In this document: in pieces, positions 12,422-25,500 of the stretch
Layout: each line of letters starts with the position of its first letter
How positions within the stretch are numbered: position 1 is the first letter of the stretch
Assembly: GCA_000697475.1 (NCBI GenBank)
Contig: JNEU01001109.1
Coordinates: 32,772 to 96,771 of the forward strand
DNA length: 64,000 bases
Direction: 5' to 3'
Source: Lichtheimia corymbifera B2541
Taxonomy: Eukaryota; Mucoromycota; Mucoromycetes; Mucorales; Lichtheimiaceae
The notes under the pieces: generated by a model
Told to the model about the DNA's origin: nothing
What the model saw: the letters and a program-made list of their open reading frames with translations, nothing else
Database searches by the model: none
Translations under genes and position numbers: made by a program

Positions 12422-13585
12422 ATGGCAACTGATACCAAGAACGACAACGTATTTGTTATCGGCACTCGTCGTTCGCAACTTGCACTTGCCCAAGCCTATA
12501 TTGTACGTGATACGCTCGCCAAAGAATACCCTGATTATGAGTTCAAGATCGAAGCCATGGCCACCACCGGCGATCGTATTCTCAACGTTGCCCTGAGTAA
12601 AATTGGCGAAAAGTCTCTGTTTACCAAAGAATTGGAAACTGCATTGGAAGAAGGCCGAGTCGACTTGGTTGTTCACAGTCTCAAAGATTTGCCAACTGTC
12701 ATGGAACCTGGCATGATGCTCGGTGGTGTCTCTGAACGCGAAAGCCCTGACGATGCCTTGGTGTTGGCTGAACGCCACGTTACAGCAAAAACGTATACAA
12801 CCATTGATTCCCTGCCTGCAGGTGCAGTGGTGGGTACCAGCAGTTTGCGACGCACAGCTCAAATCAAGCGTAAACGACCCGATCTTGAAATTGTCAGCGT
12901 GGTAACGTATCTTTTTTCATACGACGTATATATATATCCATGCCATTGACAACATACCTTTCTTTTATATCATGGTTTTCTTTCATCATTCTAGCGTGGC
13001 AATATGTAAGGATTTGAGGGATAGTGTGTTGGCATGGGGGGGGGAAACCAACGTTACTCATTGGCATTGGATAGTCATACACGTCTTTCAAAGTTGGATG
13101 ATCCAGCAAACAAGATTGATGCCTTGGTGCTCGCAGCAGCCGGTCTGACACGTGTGGGCTTGGGCCATCGTATCAGTCAAACACTCGACAAGTTTATGCT
13201 TCACGCCGTATCTCAAGGTGCTCTTGGTATCGAATGCCGTGAAAACGACACCCGTGTGCTCAACCTCCTCAAGACTTTGGATCACACTGAGACCCGTATT
13301 ACTTGTTTATGTGAAAGAGCCATGATGCGTGAATTGGAAGGCGGTTGTCATGTACCTATTGGTGTCCAATCCAAGCTCGAAGGCAACACGCTAAAGTTAA
13401 ACGGCATGGTGGCTAGTTTGGATGGAAAGCAGTATGTTGAACACAGTGATCAAGTAGATTTGGATCCTGAGAGCTCCCTGGAGAACAAGCAAAAAGTTGC
13501 TGAAGCCCTCGGTCAAGGTGTTGCCAAGAAGCTCGTCGAATTGGGAGCAGACAAGATTCTCGAGGAGTTGTCAACTAGTCAATAG
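12422..13585 (+). CDS. HEM3: Hydroxymethylbilane synthase (porphobilinogen deaminase)
   Basis: This heme-pathway enzyme polymerises four porphobilinogen molecules to hydroxymethylbilane in the cytosol. Three exons, 12422-12901 (160 codons), 12995-13005 (11 nt) and 13075-13585, join in frame to 333 residues, a normal length. Landmarks: IGTRRSQLALAQ at the N-terminus, TTGDRILN, the active-site segment HSLKDLPT with the catalytic aspartate, VGTSSLRRTAQIKRKRPDLE, RGNIHTRLSKLDD across the two splice sites, AAAGLTRVG, SQGALGIECRE, and LEGGCHVPIG with the cysteine that holds the dipyrromethane cofactor. The 11-nt middle exon encodes the conserved RGNI and is needed for the protein to be complete. 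Both small introns have GT-AG ends. Confidence 0.96.
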
Positions 13586-13830
13586 TATTATCCCCATGTT
13601 ATAGTAAGGCTCTTGTATAAAAAAAAGTGTTTTGTTTGATAGAGAAAAGGAGCAGTGAGATATCAAGTGGTTGACATGAAAAGGGCCTCGGTAGATGATG
13701 AACCGGCGGGTTGTACATGCATATCGGAAGGGTGATTAGGTTTTGTTTGCATGTGGCTGACCCCATAAAATTATAGTGGTTCTGCTGCATGGCTGAATTC
13801 ATCACTCTTTCTTTCGTCATAGAGTAGCCC

Positions 13831-15530
13831 ATGATCACATCAGCTCAACAACCAAAAAAGGACACACGGATACTTTTGCAAAACGTTGACACGGGTGATA
13901 CAGCATCACCATCACAAGCTCTTTTTGACTCGTTGCAAGCGATGAATCATGAGGATGCATTGATGAAGACCGCATCACTACGAGAACACCATATCGAGAT
14001 GCTTTTGACCATTCTCAGAATCCGTGCCACTGCACTCGCTCGGGTTGCCAACTTTGATCAAGCACTGGAGGAAGCCTCACTCCATATCCAAATAGCACCC
14101 TTTTGCGCACTCGGTTATATTCAATCAGGAGAAATCCTTTCAAACATGCAAGGATATCAAGCAGCAGCTATCAAAGTGTACGAAAAAGGTCTCAGCATGG
14201 TTCCACAAAACGACCCATCCCACCAGCAGTTGATTCGAGCCAAGCAGCAAGCTCGTGAAAAGCAACAACTACGAGTAGACTTTATCAGTCAATTACCCTT
14301 GGCTATTGTACGAAATTGCATCGCTCCTCTTTTGCGTGGTGGTAGCAAGTGGAGCAGTCTTGGCACGGTTTCAAAACGATGGCATCAAGCTTTGATGGCA
14401 GGCAACATGGATAAGAAGCACTTTAAAATAGGCGGATCGGATATCCTTGACACTCAACGATTGATCGATGCAGCACCTGAGGTTGTTTCCTTGCGTTTCA
14501 AAAATTGTCTTCAACCACCCCACACATTGCTCAACCCTGGCAAGTTCCATTCACTCCAAAAGTTGTCGGTTGAAGGTATAAGCATTATAATGACATGGAT
14601 GAGAGCATCAATGATTGATGTTTTATGGTAGGTTGCTTTCTTTCTACTTGGCCTGAGTTTGCTTTAGCGCTGAATAAAGTAGGAAGATGGCTGACTCATT
14701 TGGAACTGGAGAACTTGCGTGGTGTATCCATCATCCCTTTGACGGACATACTTGATAGTTGTCCCCGATTAAAATCCATGCTATGTCTTGGCAGCCGCAA
14801 CGTGGTGGATATATCAACCATCGAAAAGCAGTACATAAGCTTGACATGTCTCCAGTTTTGGGTAAATGATCAAATTAGGAAAGAGCATGTGGTGGAGCTG
14901 CTGTCAAGAATTCCATCACTCGAACAGCTATCCATATACGATAAAACGACATCTGAATGCTTGATACAAATGGACACAGCGTATGATTACGTCTTCTCTG
15001 CCAGGTTCAACCATCTCATATCCAACTTTGATTCGATCACCCCGACCGCCAATGGAGGTAAACGTATGCTTTGTATCCATGGTCAGGGTTTGGAAAGCTC
15101 AGAGGCTGCTTCAAAACTGCTATTGGAATCGCATCCTTGGTCATCGATGGTGGATAGCTTTGTCTACAACATTTCCTTCCTCGATAGCACCAATATTTTT
15201 GAAATCCTGACATCGCCTTCACCTGCATTGCGACTTCAGCATTCGATGAACAGCGTTACTATTATGCGCTGTGGGCTTAAAGAAGGACACTTGATGCAAA
15301 TCTTTCAGCATTGGCGATCAGAAAACCGGCGCTTGGATCAAGTACGACTTATCGAGGAGCCTGGAACAACGGATAGGGTGGTGGCAAGTCTTGCTGGTCG
15401 AGGAGGTGCAATGATTTGTAGGCGACTTGAGCTCAATCGATTGCCCAACATTACACGAGACGGCATCAAGTTTTTGTATTCTCGTCTTTATCCACAACAT
15501 ATCAGAATTGTTGGTTGTCCAATGGTGTAA
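13831..15530 (+). CDS. TPR / F-box / leucine-rich repeat protein
   Basis: Probably an SCF ubiquitin-ligase substrate receptor. One intron of 56 nt (14576-14631) joins two exons to 547 residues. Residues about 20-150 form helical TPR-like repeats (RATALARVANFDQALEEA, ALGYIQSGEILSNMQGY, KVYEKGLSMVPQNDPS). An F-box follows near residue 155 (FISQLPLAIVRNCIAPLL, then WSSLGTVSKRWHQAL). The rest, about residues 200-547, is leucine-rich with LRR-like periodicity (LTHLELENLRGVSIIPLTD, ILDSCPRLKSM, CRRLELNRLPNITRDGIKF). This TPR-F-box-LRR order resembles S. pombe Pof3 and large families in Mucoromycota. Target proteins cannot be predicted. A second F-box/LRR gene lies at 52.0-54.1 kb but lacks the TPR part. 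Confidence 0.82.
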
Positions 15531-16299
15531 CTGAAAAGATCGACAATGAGCAATAAAAGGAAACCTGGTTGCAAACCATGCTTTTTGGCATAAACGGCTA
15601 CGACGAGGGAGCGGTGATGGTTGGTGGAGTAGTTTTTGGTGTGTCACGCCGTTTTTTAATGCATAGCCCTTTCCCGCCCCCAACCCCAAATATGCTTTAA
15701 TCATCCACCAATAACAGCTATCAATGCAAGCGGTCCATGATGCAATGGCTTTTGTCAGTCGTGTGGCAAGCATTCTTTATCCACGATCCTGCAATTTGGT
15801 ATTGTGTGGCACGTAACACCAATGTTTTCACAGACAGGTCATGTGCCTCTCCTTGGCTTTGTGTTACTTTTGGTGGTGAAACTTTAAAAACTGGCATTCG
15901 GGTTATGATGCCGTGCACTACAAGGTATTCGTATAAGCAGTTAACATCATGAAACAGTAAAATGGTCATGTACCTCTAGGTATCAGCCACCAAACGAACT
16001 TACAAAACCCATCCATACATAGGACAAGGCCGACTTTCAAGATAAGACGAGTTGACCTAACGTGACCTCGTGCTGTACACCATGTTCCTGGAATGAATCG
16101 ACTGATTTGCATCATCATCAACCATTCAAGAATAAGCTTCTTCCGCAGATTCTGTATCACATCACGCGATGGTATAAGCTTAAAATTTTTTAATGTGAAA
16201 AAAAGACGTCATTGTACAATAAAGCAAAAAAGAAACCCTATATACACAAATCTATAGCTATACTACGATAATGATGGTGGCGTTATTGATGGATATATA
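15531..16299. other. Convergent intergenic region
   Basis: About 0.77 kb between the convergent stops of the F-box gene and the sulfate permease. It should hold both 3' untranslated regions. No supported gene is seen. Confidence 0.5.
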
Positions 16300-19219
16300 T
16301 CATTGTTGTTGATTCTGCTGTGGTTGTTGCTGTTCTTCCTTTTGTTGTCGTTCTTCGGCGTTGCGAGCTGCCATGGAAGCAACGGATGCTCTGACAGCTT
16401 CATCAGCACTCCAGTGAAAGAAAGGATACTTGTCTTTTGGCAATGGAATCGAGCGAGCGCTGTGCATGCTCACATTGGCACTACCATCGGCAACAACATC
16501 TTCCACCTGATGTTCCTCGATCCCGTGATGAGAATACTTTTTGTTCGTGTTACTACTGCGAACACCACCACCATCACTATCCGAAGAAACCGATGACATG
16601 GCACGTTCAACGTCATCATCATCATCATCAGCTGTATACCCGCCTCTGGAAGATGCATGATACATGGAAGGTGGGGCAGTGGATGTAATATTGTTGTTGC
16701 TTGGAACGACAGGCAATACCTCGGTAGGTTCACTGACATAATGCATTGTAGGCTGAGTCCCAAAACCAGCAATAATGAGGGATCGGCGGATAGCAGGGCT
16801 AAGGATGGCAACAAAGTGAAATTCAACATGATGGCCAGAGTATCGGTTCAAGGTATTTTGTGCATCAAGCAGTCCTTGTAATCCACTTGAATCTAATCGA
16901 TTGACACTGGCAAAGTCAATCACTAAGGCATGTAACAAAGGTGCTTGTTCTTCAGGTGGTACATCGGCATCCTTGTTGTTACCGGCATCATTCCATGGCC
17001 GATCCACCTTGCCTCCTTGGTCATCACCATAGTCACGACGTGTACGGCTCTTGCAGTAATCAATGATCTTTTCAGAAATGTAACTCGAATTGGGATAGGT
17101 GAACGATTCATCCACGCGACACATGAGAATGCCAGGGGGTAATGGTTCCACAAGGTGACCCAAAGAAGGATTGGATTCAGGCACATAGAGGTATTGCTGA
17201 TGTTTTTTCTCATCGTTGTCAGATGGTGCTGGTAAGGGCGGCTTTTCGGTATCAGATGCAGGTGGTGGGCTTGTAGCTGTGGATGCCAAAGGAATACGAC
17301 CCAATGCCCAAAAGCGTGGACGTGCAATACGGAAGAGCAAAATCACAATCGAAAGTGCCACCGATGCATAGATACCATATTCGACGGATGTGAAAAAGAT
17401 AACAATGACACCAACGGCAAATACAAAGAGCTCCCACAAGCTCACAGATGCCAAGCGCTTGATATACTTTGGACCAGAAACCAGATTTGCAACAGCATGG
17501 ATCACGACAGCGGCAAGGATGGAGTCGGGGATATAGTAAAAGGCTGGTGTTAATGCATAAAGCGCCAGCAAGACCACAGCAGCAGCAAATACACCACACA
17601 AGGGGGTCTTCACTCCGGAGCGTGATACAATAGCAGTGCGAGAGAATGAACCAGTTGAAGGATAAGCACTAAATATATAAATGAGTCGTCGTCGTTCTTG
17701 TCAACAACACGCATCACTTACCCAAAGAAGGCTGCCACAACGTTGGTGAATCCAATAGCTGCAATTTCTTGAGAAGGACGGATTGTATAGTCATTCATTC
17801 TTCCAAATGATTTGGCAATGGCTACATGTTCCAGGATAAGAACAATGACACCAGAGGGTAGTGAGGGAGCCACAGCAGCAGCCAACTCTGTGTTGACATT
17901 AGGAACACCCATGGCTTGGAAACCGGCAGGTACGCTTTCGAGGATACTGATTGGGCTTGTGTCCTTGCCAAGATTGATAAGAAATGCAATCAAGGTACCG
18001 AAAATGACAAGAATGCCATTACGCATGATGCTGAACATGTAGATTGCAGTGCCGTATCGTGGATAACGCTTGGCGAGCCATTGGCAACCATGTTGGATAC
18101 TGTAGAGCCAAATCAATCCCGCAGCACCAAAGGCAGCATCCAGTTTCATATGTGGGATGTATTGGAAAAAGTGGCCAAGGATCAGGTAGGCAGGGTCTTG
18201 AGTATCGATTTCAGAGATACCTAAATGGAGGATGGGTGTTATCAGACGGTTGCTGATGGTGACAAGCCGTCATGGTGTTTGTTTATGTACCTGTAAGGGA
18301 TTTGAGTTGACTAAAGGTGATGGTAATGGCTGACCCAGTCATGAACGCGGCAATCACGGGGCCTAGTAAAAGCACCGATGGAATGATGAAAAAGTAGAAA
18401 AAAGATTAAGGTTTGTGATCACGCTTTTGTACAGAAAAAGGTATTCTCTACACACCTGGGATAAAATCAACAAGAATGCCGAGGCGCACGAGACCAATGA
18501 ATAAAATCGTGGCGCCTGCCAACAAGGAAAATGTTACTGCGATATCTGGACCTGTCATCGTACTGCCTTCAGCCGACGTGGATCGAATAATGGTTTGTCC
18601 CAAAAGTAATGACATGACGGCTGGTGTAATATGCAATGATGAGTGTACACAAACTTTTTGAGCCACCACCTTTTTTCTTTTCTTTACCTGTGGGACCAAT
18701 GCTAATATCTTTGGATGTCCCAAAAAAGCAATAAACACAGAGACCAACAAATGCGGTACTACATTCCGGATTAGTTGTGGAACAAAGAAAATAACGGAAA
18801 GTAGGGGGGAAGGAAGATTGAATGCAAACGTATGGGTACAGGGCGTCATTGTTGACTTTTGGCTACTTACTATAATCCATACTCTGCCGGTAATTCAGCT
18901 AGCTTGGCGTATCCCATACTTTGCGGTACCACCACGATCCCCACTGTAACGCCAGCAATCAAGTCGCGAAAAAGCCACTACATCATTCGTTGTACATATC
19001 ATCATCAGCTACAACCTGTCATTGACAATCACGTTGCCTGCGTATCTTGATTTCACTTACCATCAAATTATATCGATGAATCCATTGGAATATTGGGAAA
19101 AGGTCAATAACGTAATTGGCAGCGTTCCTTGGAAACGCCCGGATGCCTTTTTTAATTTCATGCTTGTAGGATATGTCTTCGTAGTCAACGACCACATTTG
19201 ATCCCGCAGGATTCGCCAT
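16300..19219 (-). CDS. Sulfate permease, SulP/SLC26 family with STAS domain
   Basis: This is a plasma-membrane sulfate transporter like yeast SUL1/SUL2. Multiple exons on the minus strand begin at ATG 19219 (MANPAGSNVVVDYEDI). In order: IKKGIRAFPRNAANYVIDLF before the first membrane segment; FVGLCVYCFFGTSKDISIGP and TAVMSLLLGQTII; FSLLAGATILFIGLVRLGIL; LIWLYSIQHGCQWLAKRYPR; LILEHVAIAKSFGRMNDYTI; then across the intron near 17,670, AAFFGAYPSTGSFSRTAI, a strong SulP signature; and GVKTPLCGVFAAAVVLLAL. The C-terminal exon encodes a STAS domain (LVIDFASVNRLDSSGLQGLL) interrupted by a long acidic, charged insertion, then a tail of about 120 residues with an aspartate run (from GAT-type codons near 16,615) and a glutamine-rich end (16,303-16,350). 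The tail and insertion are disordered by composition. Specificity for sulfate is inferred from the fungal family. Confidence 0.92.
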
Positions 19220-20890
19220 AGTGAGACGGTAATAGAAAAGAAAGAAAGGGTGAAGGGGAAAAAAGAGGTGAATGACAAGACTTGGTGCAATTTTGATGGC
19301 TGCTTTTATAATGAAGAGGGTGGCATCTGGAATAGCGTCATGAGTTACTGTAATAATAACACCAACAACATATACAATGAATGATAACCAGGGAAACACA
19401 ATAACAAGGTTAGGGTGGTAGCACAATTGCGCCATAGCCGACGACAACCGCCTTTCCTCTTTCCAAAGGATGTCATTCCCCCACTTTCCCAGCATGATGC
19501 AACACTGTCCGCCTTTGTATAGGACTCTTTTTCTGTTTCCATGGCGATAGAATAACGTTGCTATGTATCATGAGGTACAGCGGACTTTTGATGTAGCAGG
19601 TTTCTACGTTTGATTTTTAGTGTTGGCATCTACTAATATAACACCACATGCTGCTGCATGACCCTGTTTATTCAAAAGAGGGGACGACGACATGTCTGAT
19701 GGAAAATGTTGTTCCGATCACGCCAGAGCTATGCATGCGTCAAAGCTTACTATTATACAAGCTTTACTTTTTATTAAAAGGAGGTCATGCAGCAGTGTGC
19801 AGCATGGCAACAGAGAGAGAAAGAAAATTATCATGTTGCAAACAAGACGGCATGGCATGTCCGATGACCCAGGTGTTGTCCTGAATGTCTCACACATATA
19901 ACATAATACCCCGCTTTGGGGAAAAGTCCATCTACCTTTTTATTTCAAAGACTGTGTACACAAATGACGATAGGATGAAGATCGCTGATGAGAAAACAAG
20001 GATCATACGTACGTACACAACACCGACACCAAACAACAGTTATCCCTTTTCTGTATCAGAAGCGAGGTTAGATGATGGCGGCGATGCAATAACATGGAAG
20101 CGTGTGGCAGGTTGGAATATGAATATTATCTCGGCCGACGTTATCTTTTGTGGTACACACGGGCCCATTATGCATCTGCATGCGGGGGGAACTTTTATGG
20201 GCGTATTCTTTTTTTTTTTACTGCAAAAGGGAGATACAAAGAATCCCATTTCGAAAGTCACGAGTGTAGAAAATAGAGAAAATACTTTTTTCTCGCAATA
20301 CCTCCTGCATCAGCACCTACACCGGCAAGGGATTAGCGAAAAGCATAAGAAACAACGTGGGTCGTGTGATGTAATCAATCCGTACTCACGACATGCACGT
20401 ATGCAAACATAACATTACTGCCACTTTTTGCTTCACTCTATGTACACTCCTTCTTGCCAATGCTTCCAACGTACATGTGCATACACACACATCTCTGGTT
20501 TCTTTTATTTTAGCACAGCGGTAATACTGCCATTGCCCCTCTTCAACAAAAAAGTAGTAGTTGTGTTGACTGCATGCAGTGTTGATGCCCTGTATGCACA
20601 TTTAGTTGAAATTTGTATACGAGCCTGCTTACTCCACAAAGCGTGACAGATAATGCTAATGTAGGATCGATTTCTCGGTTTGCATTTGTTGTTGGCATCA
20701 TCAGCGGATAGTAGCTTCGGCTTTAATTGAGTCAATCAGCCAATCCAAGGGCCTCTACACTATTCGCCGAATAGCGTGGTACTCTTTTTGTCCGAATTCC
20801 CCGAGTGGCCATTCATCTCTGCGTGTATATAAAGGCACCATTTTCCCGCCCGCCATCAACACAGTACTATCATTCAGTGTAGAAATCATC
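19220..20890. other. Intergenic region between divergent sulfate permease and oxidoreductase genes
   Basis: About 1.67 kb holding two divergent promoters. A TATA box lies at 20826-20833. Open frames such as 19885-20412 have no recognisable protein features. Confidence 0.5.
20826..20833 (+). promoter_or_regulatory. TATA box of the oxidoreductase gene
   Basis: TATATAAA lies 58 bp upstream of the ATG at 20891, followed by GGCACC. Position and sequence fit a core promoter. Confidence 0.6.
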
Positions 20891-22420
20891 ATGAGCAACG
20901 AATCGAAATTGAATGTATTAATGGTGGGCACGGGTGAATACACCACCGGCTTTGTGCACAATGCTGCATCCACGTCAGACAAAAAGGTAAAGTATAAACA
21001 AACTAATGCAAATCACGATGCGTTTATTTATTATTACATATGGGGCGTGTGTGTCATCTGCCAATTATAGGTGGGAGTTATTGCATTGACTATGTTTGAT
21101 TTACGACGACGAGGCAAAGTCGACAAGGTGAGCATTGTTGGCACCAACGGGAAAAAGTTTGGCATGATCCGGGAGCACCTTGACAAGAACATTGGCCAAG
21201 TATACAATATGGATACCAGTCTTCAACACACGTGTCCTGCCGATGATACAATTGACCCTGATGCATGTAATAACATTAATACGCGTTCTCCCAACATTGC
21301 TATACTCACTCACCTATGCAATAGATAAAACCGCCATTGACCAATACATGTCGCCTGGTGATGCCATTACAGTCTTCACGCCTGATCCAACCCATTACAG
21401 CATTGCACTCTATGCCATTGAACGAGGACTCCATGTCTTGTTGACCAAGCCTGCTGTCAAGATCCTTGATCACCATCAGCACCTTATTGCCGAAGCCGAG
21501 AAACGAGGTGTTGTTGTCATGGTGGAGCACCATAAGCGATTCGATCCTGTGTATGGCGATGCACGTGCCAAGATACAAAAGCTAGGCGAGTTCAATTACT
21601 ACTATGCCTACATGAGTCAAAGAAAGCAGCAACTTGACACATTCCGTAATTGGGCCGGAAAAGAATCCGATATCAGGTAAACTGGTTTATTATTGGATGC
21701 TGGTAACCACGTGGGACTCATCTGTCATCCAGTTACTATCTCAACTCACATCACATTGATTTCCATTGCTGGGCATTGGAGGGACGAGCTGTGCCTTATC
21801 GTGTGATGGCATCGGGATCCAAGGGTGTTGCTACAAGTGAGCCTTTCAATTTGACCGAAGCAACTGAGGTAACGTCATCATGTGCTATCACCCCACTCAC
21901 GAGATGATAATAACCTTAAATATGACATCAGGATACCATTTCACTCCTTGTCAACTGGAAGTCGACATGCAATCCAGGTCACGAAGGTGTCGCCGTGTAT
22001 ACTTCATCATGGGTGGCACCCAACAAGAGCGAAGTCCATTCACAACAACGTTTCCATTATCTCGGTGCATTAGGCGAAATTAATGTGGATCAAGCGCATC
22101 GTGGTTACACCGTCACCAATGATGATACCGGTTATGCCAGTGTCAATCCTTTCTTTATGAATTATGCACCCGATGAAGAAGGCCATTTTGGAGGTCAAAC
22201 CGGCTATGGCTATGTATCCATTGAAAAGTTTGTGGATGCCTGCCGCGCAGTCAACAGCAAACGCCTCACCCCTTCTCAATTGGATCAACGTCATATGCCC
22301 ACTATTCGCAACACCGTATTAGTCACTGCCATTTTGGAAGCTGGTCGTATCAGCTTGGATGAAAAACGCCCTGTCACCATTGAACCTGCTACCAACAACA
22401 ATGGCTGGAAACTCGTGTAA
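20891..22420 (+). CDS. Gfo/Idh/MocA-family NAD(P)-dependent oxidoreductase
   Basis: A sugar- or polyol-type dehydrogenase. Five exons (introns 20987-21070, 21267-21324, 21677-21732, 21869-21931) join in frame to 422 residues. The N-terminus [15 protein letters not shown] has the Rossmann glycine pattern for a dinucleotide. [20 protein letters not shown] and [15 protein letters not shown] match the conserved part around the family's EKP motif, here [19 protein letters not shown] and [15 protein letters not shown] (with a conserved His pair) belong to the catalytic C-terminal domain. The latter part ([20 protein letters not shown]) ends like fungal homologues often annotated as D-galacturonate reductase or inositol dehydrogenase. 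I cannot fix the substrate. The gene has a TATA box and an AAAA-rich 3' flank. TKP in place of EKP is unusual but seen in this subgroup, as far as I recall. Confidence 0.82.
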
Positions 22421-22581
22421 AAGGAACACCCCCTTTCTTCCACATATGTACACCTTGTATTATATCCCATAGCAAGCTGGTTTGCTTTGTATGTAATCCA
22501 ATCCAATGATATATATAAAATATCCTTTTCCTTCTTCAACAATGAATTGTCTATATGTAAGGAGGGTTGGAGGGGGTATCT

Positions 22582-25500
22582 CTAGAATGAAGTGACCGGT
22601 AGTTCTTCATGATGGTAATGTCGACGACCCAACTTGGCAGACCAAAAATCAGGGGTCGTAAGGAAATAGCGTTCAATGGCTTCTCGGAAACGAATGCGAT
22701 ATTGCTTGGGAGAGATGATGGTAGGTTCTTTACCTCCGCCACCAAGAATGCCCGATTCTTTGACCCAGCTCTCAAGCTTCTTGTCCCATGTAAAGGTACG
22801 AATAAAATCTATCACAAAGAAAGAGTGTGTGTGAGTTGTTCATTGTATGTATACAGCACACGTCCGTTCTTTGTAATCCTTCTTACCAACAATGCCAACG
22901 ATAAGCTCCCGTTTTTCTTCATCCACGCCCACAAGGAGGGAATAATCCATGACATCAAGCCGGGATAGAAAGAGCGTGTCATTATGCAAGCATCCTCGTA
23001 ATAGTTCTTTGGAGTGAGCTCGTAAAAAGAGTGGAGATTGAAACATGACTATAACACACAAATGAGTCAGTCGCCAACATCCCACAAACACAATGACAAT
23101 ACACCTACGTTCAACCATATTTTCATCCAACAGCACCTCGTTTTCACGACCGGTTGCTTGTACATGTCGGTTACGCATGGAGCCTTTCAAATCAAAGATC
23201 TACAATGTACAAAGTAGGTCAATAATGTTATTATCCCATGACCTTCCACCTTGTTTACCTTTTTCACTGCGCGTTCATAAAACAGGTTTTCCATGACGAG
23301 GATATCCATTCTCATTGACTTGCCCGTTGCCGTATTCTTGAATCCTATGCGATACAATCCAAAGTTTTTGCTCAAGACAGTGGGAAGCTGTCAAAGGGGA
23401 ATTGGTTAGAAAACCGGGCTGCTGCTAATCACATCCATTTACCTCGTGGAAAAACGCTTCTGACATGTATTGGAAATACGAAGGAGCAAAACGTAGAAAA
23501 GCATCCATTTCATAGCGTGATATTTGCTTTATCAATAAACGATCATCTAGAAAACAAGAAAGCAATGAGATCATTATGCTACCCATTGAGTGGATGTGTA
23601 TGTATGTATGTATGTACCTTTGGTCTTTAAAAACACGGACCCTGATTTGCCACCGGAGGAATCCCATTTGCAGCAACTGGCCAGCGACGCAATATAACTC
23701 TCTTCACATCCGCAGTTTCTTCGCAGTGCATCAAACTGCTCCACAAAGAATATCTTGCAAAAGAACTTTGTCGTGCTATCGGTAAAATCTAGTACATGGA
23801 TGGTAATTAGCATCGCTCACTTCGTCTCTCTATATATATGTACTTACAATATTTCATATGGGTGCCTGATTTACTACGAAGTGTTTTTTCAATCACCATG
23901 CCTGTTGCAGGTTCAGCTGCTAGTGTTGATACGCCATCCATGGATGCCTTTTCACTCATGTAATCGCCATGCAAGCTGCTGCTGCTACAACCATGAATGC
24001 TTTGTTCATCACCACCCGCGTCAGCTTGCGCGCTTCCTTTTTGGATTTCCTTGAGCTTGGTAAGGTAGTCGTCGCAGCTTAATGTGTAGGCAATAATCGT
24101 GCTTGGCTCATCCTCACCAACAACAATCAATGAACCGGGAAACAAATGTTCCAAGGGAGATCTACGTATAAATCATCAGCATTGAAAAAGTTCCCAATAA
24201 AACGTATGGATACTCACAGCGGGTATTCCAAAGGTAAAAGATTACCAAGGCCCTTTTCAGCAAGAATATTGGTGATGGCACGCAAGAATGAACTGCGTTC
24301 AGGACCACTCGATGATAATTCCATGTTACCAGGCTCAAGTGTGGACATACTTGCAGCGTGATGATGATGGTGACCACCAGCAGTAGTAGGGATGGCACGT
24401 CTTTCAGATCGAAAATCGGATATCGTGTTATGTTGATGAGGATGATGAGGCGATGATGAAGGTGATGGGATATGCTTGTTTTTCTTTTCCCCCTCTGTAA
24501 TGCTGGTATCGTCATATTCATCAAATGTCAAATGGGGCACTTTTGCGCTGTCATCCTTCGATCCTTGAATCTTGGCAATACCAGGTTTCCGATGATTCAG
24601 TCGTTGCAAATGATGATGAGGAAGCATCTCGCGGCCCAAGGATTCATCATATTCATCCGTATACAATAATGAAAAAATAGGACTTGCTTGTTCTTCAACA
24701 TCCTCATGTTTTCCACCATCGTCGTCATCGTCATTGCTACTGCTGCTTTCATGATCTGAATCACTGGGTTGAAACTCATCATCTGATTCTTCACGCACAA
24801 GCTCGCGGATGGTTGTATAGACTTCAATGGATGATCGACTAGGGAGTCGCTGACGTACACTGCGTGATGCCTTGACACCTTCCCGATTGGTCGTAGCGGT
24901 CGTGGTGGTCGCTGTATTGTTGGTGGCGAATTTTACATTACGATCTGCTATACGTCGATGATTCTCCAGCTGAGATGAGGATGATGAAGATGCAGGTGTG
25001 ATTTCCATACTAAGAGGACGTTGCCGAGAAAAGGGTCTTGCCGCATGAGGTAATCGTCGTGTGGCTGCTGTACCACGTTCTGCTGAACCTTTGTATCCAT
25101 AACGATATCCGCTTAATGCTAATTCACGTTTGGTCGTAGGTTGGCTCTCATCGTCTTGTTGCTGCCGTTTATCATTCTTTTTGCGTTGTTGCTTGGATCC
25201 AAGTGGAGGTGAACTCTGGGAAGAAGCCAATTCAGCCATTAAACCCGGTGGTTGTTGATGTTTTTGTTGATCGGATGGTAAAAAGTCTGCAAAACGCTTG
25301 TAAGCATTATGCGAAAGTAACGGTAACATGGCTGCATGAGAACTCAATGCTGCTGGAAACGAAAGTCTCTTGTGCTCATTGGCTTTACGTCGTTGTGCTC
25401 TTCGGAAAGTCTCATTTTCTTCTTCTTCCTGCTCCTCCTTCTCTATTTGTTGTTGTTGTTGTTCAATGCATGCATTGGCTTGTTGTTGTTGTTTTTGGTG

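Noticed and set aside
12272..12862. 196-codon frame on the minus strand
   Set aside because: It is the antisense shadow of the hydroxymethylbilane synthase exon.
19885..20412. 175-codon frame upstream of the oxidoreductase
   Set aside because: Low complexity, no similarity seen, and placed in a promoter region.
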